A stretch of DNA of 64,000 nucleotides from Gentiana macrophylla. Taxonomy: Eukaryota; Streptophyta; Magnoliopsida; Gentianales; Gentianaceae. Positions 35,201 to 46,351 of this stretch are shown here, piece by piece; within the stretch, counting starts at the first letter, position 1; each line of letters opens with the position of its first letter. The stretch covers positions 185,319,333-185,383,332 of the forward strand of contig CM047805.1 in NCBI GenBank assembly GCA_026214975.1, in the 5' to 3' direction. The notes under the pieces were generated by a model that saw only the letters and a list, made by a program, of their open reading frames with translations, was not told where the DNA came from and did no database searches. The position numbers were made by a program, and so were the translations under genes.

Positions 35201-37863
35201 TGACTCATGCATAGGCGGCTATCTACCTAGCTCCACGTTTCTAGACTTTGGGAAAAAGACATATATTACATCCGGTCTTAAAATGTAAATTTAACGAAAA
35301 TTTTTATGGTGCAACCGTTGTATGAAGGTTGTACCAAGTGGCATACTTTATCACCTTTCATTTCTAACCTCTCACACACGCCAAAAGTGTATTATGTGAA
35401 AGAGAGTTAAAATGAATGGGCTACAAAGATATCTTAAGCAGCATAACCTTCCTACAACCGTTGCACCATAAAATCACTCAAATTTAACTCATATTAGAGT
35501 CAGAACATATTTTTCTTTTATTTAAAAACAAAATAAAATAAAAGACACACATAAATACTAACACAAATTAATAGTATTATTAGATATAGATATGTATATG
35601 AAAATCCAATTTTGAGTGTATCACACAAATAGCATTACCACGATAAATTCAACAATTCGTGCACGCAGAGTGAAGGTTTAGCTATTTGCATATTTATTTG
35701 AGAGATTTTATGATGTAACGGTTGTAGGAAGGTTATACCAAGTGGCACATATTATAGTCTCTCATTTTTACTCTCTTTCGTATAATATACTTTTATAATG
35801 TGTGAGAGGTTAGAAATTAGTGGTTGTAATATATGTCACTTGCTATAACCTTACTACAACGGTTGTATTTTAAAATTTCACTATTTATAATAATTACGTC
35901 ACTGATACCCTATATCTATGGGTTAAAAAAAAAAAGAGAATGAGAAAACAAAACAGGATAGAACCTTTCTGTTATGTTCGTCTTCCTTTTGTTTTTTTAT
36001 TTACGTCAGAATGACCGCTCTCGCTGTATTCGGTCATTGATTTATTTATTTATACTTATACTAGTACTATAATATATGTATGATGACAACGATATTCTTT
36101 TTTTCTGAGGAAATGACAACGATATTCAAAGACCAAAACGGCAATAATTAGTGACGTAATTATATATTCTCTCCGTCCAAAATTGTTTGATACTTTTTTA
36201 TTTATTTATGAATGTTTCAAAATAAGCTCATAATTAATATTTAAACTAAAAAATTCTTCTTAGATTCTTAAAATACTCATATAAATACATTTATTAAGAA
36301 GATTAATGATAATAAATGAAAGATATAATTGTCCAGTAATATCTAGCTAGTCTACGCACCCACCAACGTCACATGCATGGATACATACTTCCCCAATCTA
36401 TGACTACTCCCCACCCTTATATATTTATCATTAATTTGTATTTGTTGATTAAATAAACATATGTGCAGTACTATATTATTATTATATATATTAATCATTC
36501 TTTTTTTCTTTTTAATCTGAGGAACTCATTTTCTTTTCGTTTTATAATTAATATCTGAAGAGGGATGGAATCCGGAACCATGAGTAAAGAGCTTAATGCT
36601 ACTTTTCATTAGCGGATAAATCCAACCCTCAATAACAAATCTTATATATGGTAATATATGATTACTCATTAAATTCAATATTAATTATATTGAGAGTAAC
36701 TCGATCATCACTCATTTTTACCTCTTTACCTAGTATATCCTAAAAATAAATAAATCATGTCAATTTTTACTAAATGTATTAATTCGCGTCTTCCAAAAAA
36801 AAAAAAAAATTATTAATTGGAATTTAATCCATTAGATTGTGGCAAAAATAACAAATTCTCATTAATTTCACTGGACGATTATGTCTTTCTTGCTTTTTTT
36901 TTAGTGGATTTGTTTAGGGGTGGATATGTTTGATATTAAAAAATTTAGTGGATTTTTTATACTGGAATTGAAAATCGTTAAATGTGACAAATATAATTCG
37001 CGTCTTTTGTTCTTTTTTCACTATTTTTTCCGATCCACTTGTCCTTTTTGATAATATATTTTCCACTGTTATCCTTTATAACAGTTTGCCCATAATTTTT
37101 TCCACAATGAATGCCTTAGAAAAGTAAATATAGCCTAATTAAAGCCCCGATTACATTATGACAACCCTGCATATTAACGACATATTCTAGACACGTATGA
37201 AGTATGTAGCTAACTGGTTTAACAAAAAAAAATTGCCAAATAAGTATGAATGTTACTTGGCAATCATGCTTATATAATTAGCCATGTTGGTCTACTTTTG
37301 AGACTTGAAAGACTAAAGATTTCAATTCTTCAATATTATGTGCGTGGTTAATTACAATTAATTGTGGTTAATATATAATCGACAAGTAGACCATGGAGTA
37401 CTGAGTAGTAGAAATTCTAACCTTGTTGTACTTGGACCAAGTGATCAACCATGGCAGCTCGATCTTGACTTTTAATTTTAGAGCCATCACCAATAATAAT
37501 CGACAAGTTATTATAAACGGAATTCCATGCCGGTTTTGCTGGCCGTGTAACATTAACTTCTTCAGTCGGCAAACCTCCAAAACTTGCTCCTTTTTCAGCA
37601 GCCGTAACATTCGGCCAGTTCAAGTACCGTTCACCGGAAACAGTCACCGTAGAGGCGCCGGAAACCTTCAATAGTCTAGAATCCACCTGATGATAATGAT
37701 AATGATGATGCCGTGGATAATAATTCGTCAGCTGAGAGATATAGTTCAAAATAATTATTGAAGTGAAAAAACCACAGACTGTGACACCGAATAAGGCGGT
37801 TTTCAATGAAAATGCTTTGAATCTATGGCGAGAAAACTTGATGTTAACTGAATTATTACCCAT
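32266..37863 (-). CDS. GT47 exostosin-family glycosyltransferase
   Basis: Two exons join in phase 1: 37863-37422 and 33338-32266, giving 504 aa around a 4.1 kb intron. The N-terminal exon shows a type II Golgi membrane anchor at about residues 22-42, then a stem with NVT/NLS glycosylation sequons and a His/Tyr-rich stretch. The exostosin domain covers about residues 160-480: NRTLKIFVYPH, GNYASESYFKK, FITKNPEKAHLF, TGGADHFYVACHSVGRSA, LLGSKFCIHAKGFEVN, YYGCVPVIMADYYDLPF and FQWHGVPVDFDAF. Such GT47 enzymes add sugars to pectin, xyloglucan, xylan or other wall glycans, but the substrate cannot be told from sequence alone. Exon 2 also has an ATG (33366) upstream of the acceptor; the phase match and the anchor exon argue that it is intronic. 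Three MITE-like elements sit in the intron. Confidence 0.92.
33588..33747. mobile_element. MITE with 15-bp perfect terminal inverted repeats
   Basis: A 160-bp segment begins AATGATAGAGTTACT and ends with its exact reverse complement, AGTAACTCTATCATT. The interior is AT-rich and noncoding. No convincing target duplication was seen. It lies in the glycosyltransferase intron, 250 bp from exon 2. Confidence 0.75.
35302..35473. mobile_element. MITE, family A copy 1
   Basis: It starts TTTTATGGTGCAACCGTTGT and ends with the near reverse complement (ACAACCGTTGCACCATAAAA). Terminal inverted repeats are about 29 bp with a few mismatches. The interior includes CTCTCACAC and an AAGTGGCATA block shared with copy 2 at 35706. 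It is in the glycosyltransferase intron. Confidence 0.8.
35706..35876. mobile_element. MITE, family A copy 2
   Basis: It begins TTTTATGATGTAACGGTTGT and ends with a diverged inverted copy (TACTACAACGGTTGTATTTT). Internal blocks such as AAGTGGCACAT and TGTGTGAGAGGTTAGAAAT match copy 1, the latter in reverse orientation. The two copies lie about 230 bp apart in the same intron. Confidence 0.78.
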
Positions 37864-38137
37864 AATAATTTCTAATAATGGAACACTAAACTTTGAAGGA
37901 GGAGAGAATTGATTTTTTTTTTGTTTTTTTTGTAATTTGCATTAATGGATGCAGCATAATATACGGAGAGATCGACCAAGTATTTAATTAATAAGGAATT
38001 CTGATTAGACTACGAGGAGGTCTATGGCTTTGTTTTTCCTATACGGCTTTTATTATTGTTGAAATTTTATTTTTTAAAATTGGATGGTTACGTATTTTAT
38101 GGACACTTGTCTCCTTGTTTTTCGAGAGATAATAGAG
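37864..38137. other. Upstream region of the glycosyltransferase gene
   Basis: Short AT-rich stretch before the - strand ATG at 37863, with a poly-T run at 37913-37935. It is the probable leader and proximal promoter; no clear motif is called. Confidence 0.4.
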
Positions 38138-38281
38138 GCACAATGAAATTCCACAACGAATTGACACAACAATGATCCACACCATTTATTATTATGAGAC
38201 CTAGATCAGTTAATATAGTTGTCATAAAAATCAACGGTATGGATCATTATTGTGTCAATTCGTTGTGTAATTTTATTGTAT
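38138..38281. mobile_element. MITE with ~43-bp terminal inverted repeats upstream of the glycosyltransferase
   Basis: The left arm (38140-38187) contains CCACAACGAATTGACACAAC and AATGATCCA. The right arm (38236-38281) is its near reverse complement (GTGTCAATTCGTTGTG, TGGATCATT). The spacer is about 48 bp, so the whole could fold into a long hairpin. It lies about 280 bp upstream of the gene's start. Confidence 0.8.
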
Positions 38282-39604
38282 CTTTATCATTTCTCTTGTT
38301 TTTCTATCTAATTGTTTTATTTTTTGTTTTTTATGATGATTGTGGCAACATTATCAAAATCAACGATCAAGTTTTATGTTTAACTTCTTCTACGAAAACA
38401 AAGCAAGATATGTATATATACTTGACGTTTATAAAAAATATTCGTACCTTATATATATTAAGTAATATGCAGTTGGTAATATTGTTTATCATATTATAAG
38501 ATTTACTATTCATCTAAACATAAACATTATCCAGCCACATAATTACATGGTTGCTCATGATTTAATTTAAAGTATATAATTAAATGACCGAAGTCAATAA
38601 CATATCCTTTAGCTAGCTACAGTGGAAAGATATTTGTTGCTTGGAAACTTTTGGAATACATTCATGATGGTTACATGATTTTGGTACGCTAAACCCATCC
38701 GGTTGTTATTTTGATACACCATTCAGTCCAACAAAGTTAGACAAGGTAGCTAGTCCATTAGCAATTCCTAGCCCCAACCAGGAGAAAATAAATTTCCGAC
38801 TCCGTCACTACAACTATTATACTACATTCGTTTCAAAATATAAGTTATTATATATTTTTTATTTGTCTCACAATATAAGTCATTATACGTTGCTAATGCA
38901 ATATTTATTTCTCATTTCTCTTTCTTACCCTTAATTTATTATGAATCCAACAATTTTTCATTACTTAACAACTATCGCAGTAATGATATCCAATGGGTAC
39001 TTTAGACATTAACATTCAATTTAATGACATTCAACCATGACGATGCTGAATAATGCACCACCGATGAATCAGGGCCACATGTAATCTAAGGATGAGCTGT
39101 AAAAGAATCGAACGACTGTCACTGTGTAAAAGATGATGCTTTTGGTGTTTTATGGCTGAGTCCAAGAATGTATCTTGGATTGCCTACGTATCTCAGTGAA
39201 TGTCCCGGGAATCAAGCCTTTACGTAGTTCCCGGAATGATGTATTTATAGGCACATGCCCTTCTTCTGCCCTAAGTTTAGGGCGGTTAGGTCTATTGACA
39301 TAAATACCCTTAAATGGGCCTTGCCCTCCTGCCTAAGTAACTTGCTAGGCGGTGGGCCCGAGTGTCTGAACTGGAAGTCTAGGCATCGACTCGAGGCATA
39401 CCGACATTGGTGATCGAGGTGGGACACTTGCATAATCTGCCTGCCACTGCGGTCTTCACTGGTGTGCATAGCATTCTATCCGATGTGGATCATCAGCGTA
39501 GACTTTTCCACATGCCAGCTGGACCAATAAGATACTTCCACGTGGAGGAGTGAATCCCCGTATCATCAAACCACATCCTTAATATGTGTGAAAACTCCTA
39601 GGAT
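38282..39604. other. Intergenic with a possible Gypsy LTR relic
   Basis: No gene to about 39050. The stretch 39100-39600 is richer in GC and includes GGATTGCCTACGTATCTCAG, GGGAATCAAGCC and TTACGTAGTTC. Blocks of this kind recur in LTRs of plant Ty3/gypsy elements. I could not find ends or target duplications, so it is called a relic only. Confidence 0.4.
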
Positions 39605-41439
39605 GACAGTGTTAGGTGTGATGCCCGAAAGACAATTTTTGTAATTGTTTTATTTAATAAATGAAATGATATTATTATTCATATTTATTATTCTCATAAT
39701 CACCGATGTGACAATAGTATTTACACTACAGAAAACCCTGAGTATATCGTTTATGTAATCACTTAACTCAACAGTATGAGATATACACGGGAGGATTGAG
39801 TTAGTGAAGATGTACTTAAAATACAATTAGTCCGTAGTAAAGTTAATCGAGAGTATCGGGTCTCCCTTTAACGCACTATTAATGCGCCCGTAACACGATA
39901 GGTGTGATCGTCTTATCCGGACTTTCGGTTAAGGGAACCTAATGGGGCATTTATATATGATAGATATATCATATAAAAATTTGGACCGATTTGATCTGAG
40001 TTCTCAATATAATTCCGTAATTGAGAAGTCTTATCGAATCATTAGATGATCATATTATGGATATATCTTAATCCTGAGGTGATCACAGTCGACTGCTTGA
40101 ATCAGTATGAGGTTTGACTTGACGGTTAAGGATTACACTGAGTCTGTGATCTGAATTACCCCATCTTGGCATTGTACTGGATTGAGTGAGTAGTCTGTGT
40201 TATCACAGATATAGAATCCATTCCTTCCATTTATGGAAGTAGATGAGACGATTCCCTTATGAGTTAATCCAGACATTGATCGATCCATGGGATTCATATT
40301 ACACTGATTAGCTACCAGTGAGTTATTTGAATTATTGATCACTAGGGGTTAATGGTAAGTAAGGACAAGATGTTCGAAAAGGGTTAACGGTAACTTCCCG
40401 ATTTAGAATGAAATATCTATGGAGGATTAATCCATATGAAATGATTATATCAATGGGCGCTTATTACTTTCTCGTGAGGAGATAAATATAATCTTATAAT
40501 CGGAGGAGTGCGATCAACACGGGATTATGGTGGCATATTCCCGTGATTGATTTATTGAATATAATTATTCTGTTGTCGATAATTATTTATTTGATTGATC
40601 GGAGCGATTATTATTAGTCCATGGTCCCCACGACGTGCCTCCTAATATAAAGCATAGATATTCTCGGACGTCGAATCCTAATAATATTGATTTAGTTCAT
40701 GTTGGACTTTATTAAAACGATATGTGAATTAATTGTTTAGTGGACTATTAAATTAGTTAATTAAATAATTAAATATGTGGAAAAGACATTTTCCATAATC
40801 TTGGCTTGATTATTGTGTAATGCCAAAATTAATATTATTAGGTCAATAATGAAAAATGGCGCCACATGTGATCTCTTTTAACAAGAATTAGTTTTCTTGT
40901 GTGATAAAAAGACACGCGTATAAAATATTTATTGGATAAATATTTATGGTAATAAATAAAGATAAAAATATTCTTGATTTGTTCTAGAATATTTTGGGAT
41001 TATCTCTTATTTAATAGGATTATCATAATTGATTTGGTATTAATTATAAAATCCTTGGAGGCTAAGTTTACTCTCCTATATAAAGAGAGTTCTCCTGCCT
41101 CAACACAATACAATATTTCGAGTTCTTCACTTAGAAAAGGAAGAGAAATTTCGGCCAAGTGAGAGGAAAAATCTTGGTGATTTTTCCGAAAGATATCGGA
41201 GGGTTCGAGTCGAAATTCCTTCCACCGGAATTGCTTGGATCACACGTCACGGAAGATCGTGGTGCTCTTCACATCATTGTTCGATCATCCTAATAGCGGT
41301 TCTCCAACTTGGATTTTGAGATCCAAGAGGTATGTTCTACAACTTACTTGTAGATGTAGATTTAATGTTTTATTACGTATACACATAGATCTAGATCCAT
41401 AAATCGCTTCCGTTGCGATGATATTTTCCTAACAGACAG
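39605..41439 (+). mobile_element. Solo LTR (1.8 kb) with target duplication
   Basis: A segment 39610-41434 (1825 bp) begins TGTTAGG and ends CCTAACA, an inverted repeat with the canonical TG...CA ends. A perfect 5-bp duplication GACAG flanks it at 39605-39609 and 41435-41439. No internal retrotransposon coding region is present, so it is a solo LTR left by recombination between the two LTRs. A TATA motif with a transcript-like downstream region (41077 on) sets its orientation as +. The parent superfamily is not certain. Confidence 0.92.
41077..41085 (+). promoter_or_regulatory. Putative TATA box of the solo LTR
   Basis: TATATAAAG occurs about 350 bp before the LTR end, in the position expected for the U3/R promoter. 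The inference rests on motif and position. Confidence 0.55.
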
Positions 41440-41579
41440 TTTGTTTCATTGCAATATTTAAGCATTATTATAATATAATAGAATATAATAAAATTTAAAT
41501 TCAACATAATAAAAAATATCCATTTTCATTACTTCTGAGAACGGATAAAACGGAATGAAAATTGACAAAAACGCATGGA

Positions 41580-42540
41580 TGGTGGCCGATGGGTAAGAGT
41601 GGGGGTGGGTGAGTGAGAGAGTAGAATAGGGTGGATGGGGTAAGGTGAGTGAGGTATGATAGGGTTGTGGGATAGAGGGTAGGGTGAGCCATGTTGGGTG
41701 GGGTCGCGTTGGGGTTTGTAGGGTGGGTGGTAAGAAAATGTAGAGTATGGTAGATGGTTTGGTAAGGCGGGTGGGGTGAGGTAAGGTTGGGTGTGGTAGG
41801 ATGGATGGGGTAAGGGTATGGTGATGGGGGTAAGTGGGGTAAGGTTATGGTGATGGTTGGGTTGGGTTGGGTTGAGTTGGATAGTTGAGTGGTATGGCAA
41901 GTTAAGGTTGTGGGGTTGGGTTAGGTTGGATAGGTGGGTGATATGGTAGGTTAGGGTGGTGGGGTTAGGTAAGGTATAGTGATCATGTATGGTCGAGAAT
42001 ATGATAAGGTAACGTAAGGTGATTAGGTATGGTGAAGTAGGTTAAGTGAGGTCGGGTGGGTTGGGTAAGATAAGTGGTGAGATAGAGTGGTGGTAAGGTC
42101 AGGTGGGTAGGGTGGGGTAAGGTATATGGTAGAGTAACATAGTGTTTGAGTATGGCAATATGGTGTAGTGGGTGACGTAAGTTGGATGGAGTAAGGTTAG
42201 ATAGATAGATGGGTAGTATGGTAGTGTAAGACTGGATTGATGGTCAAGCAAAGTGCGGTGATGTGTGTTAGGTTGCAAAAGGTGTCGTAAGGATTGATGG
42301 GGTAAGGTAGGATGGTGTAGGTGATAGGACAATGTGAAGTGGGTAGGATGAGGTATGTTGAGGCTAGGTAGTAGGGTAAAGTTGGGTAGAAGTGAATGTA
42401 AGGAGGGCGGTGGGCTAAGGCTATCGCATCATACCCCACCACCCTACTTATTGACCCATACTTTATCACCTACCACACCTTTACCTTTCATTTCCACACT
42501 ACACATCTTACTCACCTTCCTTACCCTATCACTCTACCGT
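41580..42540 (-). repeat. G-rich degenerate array (copy 2, inverted)
   Basis: On the + strand 41580-42418 is dominated by G, T and A in GGGTGGGGTAAGG-like units; C is nearly absent. At about 42420 it switches to a C-rich arm that runs to 42540. Read as the reverse complement this is a short G-rich arm, a switch, then a long C-rich arm, the same architecture as 30890-31830. Open frames here only reflect base bias. Confidence 0.85.
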
Positions 42541-42721
42541 GTCTAGTCGCCTATAATTACAAATGTTCAATTTTATTATTTCACGTTTCAGACGAAGTAA
42601 CTAAGTAAGTTAATTATATTATATTCTTTTTTTCTTCAAGAAGGATTTTATTTCATAGAAATATTTTGAAACTCACAAAGCCGTTTCTAACTTTTTAGGA
42701 GAAAAAACAGGGAAAACAAAA
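42541..42721. other. Short AT-rich spacer
   Basis: Nothing recognisable lies between the array and the unknown coding remnant. Confidence 0.4.
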
Positions 42722-43152
42722 CTAAAGATCAAAGATTTTCTTTTTCTTCTGAGTTCGAGTAAACTTCTCTTCAAAAACCCTATCTGAAATGTACTCACCC
42801 AGCTGAGTTTTTGGGTCTAAACTCATATATCGGAGCTCAGCTTGGATAGAATCTTGACTATCTATACCCGACGACTTTAAAGCTTTCATTGTCAAAGGCA
42901 TAGATGGGACATCGAACGGATTGCTTATAGAACAACCTTCGGAGTGCTCTATCAGTTGATTTACCAAACTAGTGGGAGCAGCTAGGAGTATTCCCTTCTT
43001 AACAGCTTCAACAGGCTCTTTGATCTGTTTTTCTTCTATTCGTGTAGTTAAACCTTCTGTGATCAAAATTGAGGGCTGCCTGGTGTCCTTGTCAACCATG
43101 GTACCTTCCTAGACATGCTTCTTCATTGTGAGTTGTGACCCAACATCATCCA
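42722..43152 (-). pseudogene. Unrecognised coding remnant, stop-interrupted
   Basis: An open frame starts at 43099 (MVDKDTRQPS) and ends at 42722, 125 aa. The same frame continues upstream through one TAG to a further coding-like stretch with MDDVGSQLTMKK, so it looks like an exon with a stop, or a start used after decay. The protein is hydrophilic, with KEPVEAVKKGILLAAP and NPFDVPSMPLT, and ends in a Lys-rich tail. I recognise no family. It could be a retrocopy fragment or part of a transposon protein. Confidence 0.4.
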
Positions 43153-43638
43153 TTTGACCTTCAACATCATCAATAGTAATTCCATTCTATTCTTACTACT
43201 ATATTTCATTTATAAAATTTTATTCATTATCTATGCAATATATCTTATTTTTCCCCTTTTATCGATTTTTTTTTGCCATATATCAAATTTTATTAACATT
43301 TACATTATCATGCGTTCTACTTTTACTAATTTTATTATGGTCCAGTCACATCATATCACACTTACTCTTCTATTGAAAAAAAGAAAATACCTAAATTTCA
43401 GATAGTTATTCCACATATTATGAGATTCAAATAGATGTCGATGATGTCTAACTCAATTGACTATAGTTAAGGTCATGTGGTTTATATTTATCTGCTATTA
43501 TGGTTGTAAATAATGCTAGTGTTTTTCATTTCATTTATAATAATAATAAAAAATTTGTGTGGGTAAAAATAAAATGAATGAAAGAAGCCCGTTAATAATA
43601 CTATAGCTCTTTGACTGAGTAAGAAAAACCCCGAAAGC
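43153..43638. other. AT-rich spacer and methyltransferase leader
   Basis: AT-rich noncoding DNA that ends in the short leader of the methyltransferase gene. No motif is called. Confidence 0.4.
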
Positions 43639-46351
43639 ATGGAACAATGTGCATCCCTGCAAAACGGTGTCGTCGATGAGGACGATCCTCCGATGCTCAG
43701 CTCAAATGCCCTACAAGCACTCAAAGAGTTCCTGGCCGAGCAGGGCGGAACAACGGCGACGGAGGAGGCTGATGATGACGCGGATGTGGCTTTGGTCTCC
43801 GAGGACTGGCGGCTCAGTCAGTTCTGGTACGATAAAGACACTGCTGAGACTATTGCTAATGAAATCGTCACTTTAAGCCAAAGCCTCAGCTCCCCCGCTG
43901 TTGCTTGCATCGCTTGCCCTACGCTCTATGCTTATATCAAGGTATAATACTTCAATCTAACTTTCGTGACTACGTTTTTCCTTTTCCTAGGACCGAGCAA
44001 TTACTTTTGCACGACTGCAGTTTCCCGTATGCGAACTTTAATTTTTGTGATGGTGCGCAATGATCCACAGAGCTAACTCACTTAGTGGAAATTAGGTCTA
44101 ATGTTGTACTCTAAGTTTTGAATCCTTCTTCACTTGCTGGAGTATCTTCAGAAAACTGACAGTGGTATAGCTGCTCGAATCCTTGAGTTCGATGAAAGGT
44201 TTGGGCAGTATGGACCAGAGTTCACATTTTACGACTATAATCAACCGGAAGATCTCCCCATTTCTTTGAAGCATTCATTTTCGATCATAGTTGCAGATCC
44301 TCCTTATTTGGTAAGAGCTAAGTTGACTTGATTGTTATCATATGCTCATGATTTCAGTATTTCAGTTTTCTTCCTTTTCCCCAGGGCCGGCCCTCGCATT
44401 TGTTGGCCTAAGACCAAGTCCCCGAATTGGGCCTATTAGTTGAAGTTTTTTTTTATATTTAAAAACATACTTATCGCGTTTTTAACATCCGTAAATAATT
44501 CAAGTTATTAATAGCCTCAAAACATGCCTACAAAGTAGTCTTTTCTAGCATATTTAGAAACAAAAACCAAATTCATTAGGGCCTTTATCAATTAGAGTAA
44601 AAAAAAATTTGGGCCTCTACCAAAAAAGAAAATTAACATATTATTTTAGGTTGGATCGGATTAAATCTACACGATTTTTTTTTCTTTTAGCGAAACATGT
44701 ACCGTTGGGCCTCCCGACAAAATTGGGCCTAAGACCCGGGTCTCGCCGGCCTATGCTAAGGGCCGGCCCTGCTTTTCCCTTTATGCTTGTAAATTATTTT
44801 GTTAATTTCGTAGCTGATTTAATATTTTCGTCAATAATGGTTCTCTACGGGGTGAACAAAATGTTTTGCTGGATTGCGTCTTCAAGCTCCAAGTATATAT
44901 CCTCTAAAATTTGTAAACCACTGAAGGCCAATACTTGACTCACAGTCACTGACAAAGTTCCTAGTTTAGATTTTGAGTTACTTTGTCAACATTCTGTGTT
45001 AATGTTGAACTTTTTTCAGTTGGAAAGGAGGAGGGTAGGATGGGGGAAAATCCCTCGCTATCTACTTAGCTTGCTTACCTCTCCTCTCCTTCAATTGATT
45101 TCCAGTTATAAAAGGTGGTAGGAGGGATTATGTGTCAGTATTGAGCGTGTTCATAGGTCAAGTGGGATGTTTAGCTCATGATTCAGTGTGATACCAAGCT
45201 GACAACCTTCCTTTCTTATAGGAAAGCTTTACTTTATTTTGAAAGTCAACCGTAAGGCAGGAAAAGTACGGCTTACCTCTTGGCCATGTTTTTTGCGGTT
45301 TCATTCTGATTATAACTACTTTTGCCACATTCGATTTCTGTAGTCTTCGCTTTTACTTCTTGAGAAGTCTACTTTCTTAGGTGATTAATCTTTAGCCAGA
45401 GGAAGAATGCAGTACTAAAGGAAATATTTTCATAATTGTATGTTGTATGTACAACCATTCGTGCAGTTGTGTATGCTTCTTTGTTGTTTCTTTTCAACCC
45501 TCAAACCTTTTAGTCACTTTGATAATTTTCTCAAGTTTACTGGGAAAACTTATGAAGATTCAAAAGGTTAAATAGGATGAGCATTTATCTGCTAAAATGC
45601 TACTGATTGTCACATTAAGGAACGGGTTAAAACTTCATATGAAAATGCTTATATCCAATTACATGAAAAAAAAGAGTGCACTTCTTTCGGTGACATATTA
45701 GGTAGTCATCCATGTCAATGTTTTACATGTCTCTGTATTTGGGGCACAGGTATTAGTATATTGAAAAGTTCCACGTGATTATTTTTGTATGCACGTCAGT
45801 ATCTGTTTTCTTCAGAAGTTGGGTGTGTTGATAATCTTTTTTGTGCTGGCATCGCCATCTGTACCTGAATCATTTGAATGTTATTCATGTTAAATAGTGA
45901 GTAGTTGAATTTTACAGTATAACTTCTCCACACTTATTTGGCATGCTGGTATTGGTGGCAGAGCAAAGAATGCCTGGAGAAAGTGAGCCAAACCATATCT
46001 TTCCTCTTGAGACCAGGAAAAAGCTACCTACTTTTACTCACCGGTACTATTTCTCTCTTTAGAATTTGAGATTGTTTATATGCCTTTATAAAGATTCGCT
46101 CTTCTTATTATGGAAGTGGACATATCTTATTTTACCTGTTGAATGAGATCTTACAGTTTACATGATTACATCTAATATTCTATGCCAATTATGCTTTCTT
46201 AGGAGAGGTGCAAAAGGAGAATGCTGCAGAACTGTTAGGTTTGCGTCCTTGCAGTTTTCGACCCCAGCACTCTAGCAAACTTGGAAATGATTTTCGTTTG
46301 TTCACAAATTATGATCCGGGGACGAGACTAGGTGGATGGGAGTTAGAGTAG
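43639..46351 (+). CDS. EEF1AKMT1: EEF1A lysine methyltransferase 1-like (N6AMT2 family)
   Basis: Four exons keep phase: 43639-43941, 44152-44310, 45962-46043 and 46203-46351, giving 230 aa, close to the family's usual length. WRLSQFWYD near the N-terminus, then [18 protein letters not shown], the catalytic-site motif DPPYL (residues 150-154, ending exon 2), and LLLLTG and LGGWELE at the C-terminus are typical. These are SAM-dependent, seven-beta-strand methyltransferases; the human and yeast (Efm5) relatives methylate a lysine of elongation factor 1A, while an older name calls them N6-adenine DNA methyltransferase 2. The first ~50 residues are acidic ([11 protein letters not shown]). Intron 2 carries a 390-bp hAT element. 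No coding break was found. Confidence 0.93.
44382..44771. mobile_element. hAT-type nonautonomous element, copy 2
   Basis: It begins CAGGGCCGGCCCT and ends GGGCCGGCCCTG, with perfect 8-bp target duplications CTTTTCCC at 44374-44381 and 44772-44779. Interior blocks (ATCGCGTTTTTAACATCCG and CTCAAAACATGCCTACAAAG) match the element at 23482-24248. No coding capacity. It lies in intron 2 of the methyltransferase gene. Confidence 0.94.

Noticed and set aside
41501..42469. Pro/His/Tyr-rich frames on the - strand in the G-rich array
   Set aside because: Same bias effect as in the other array.
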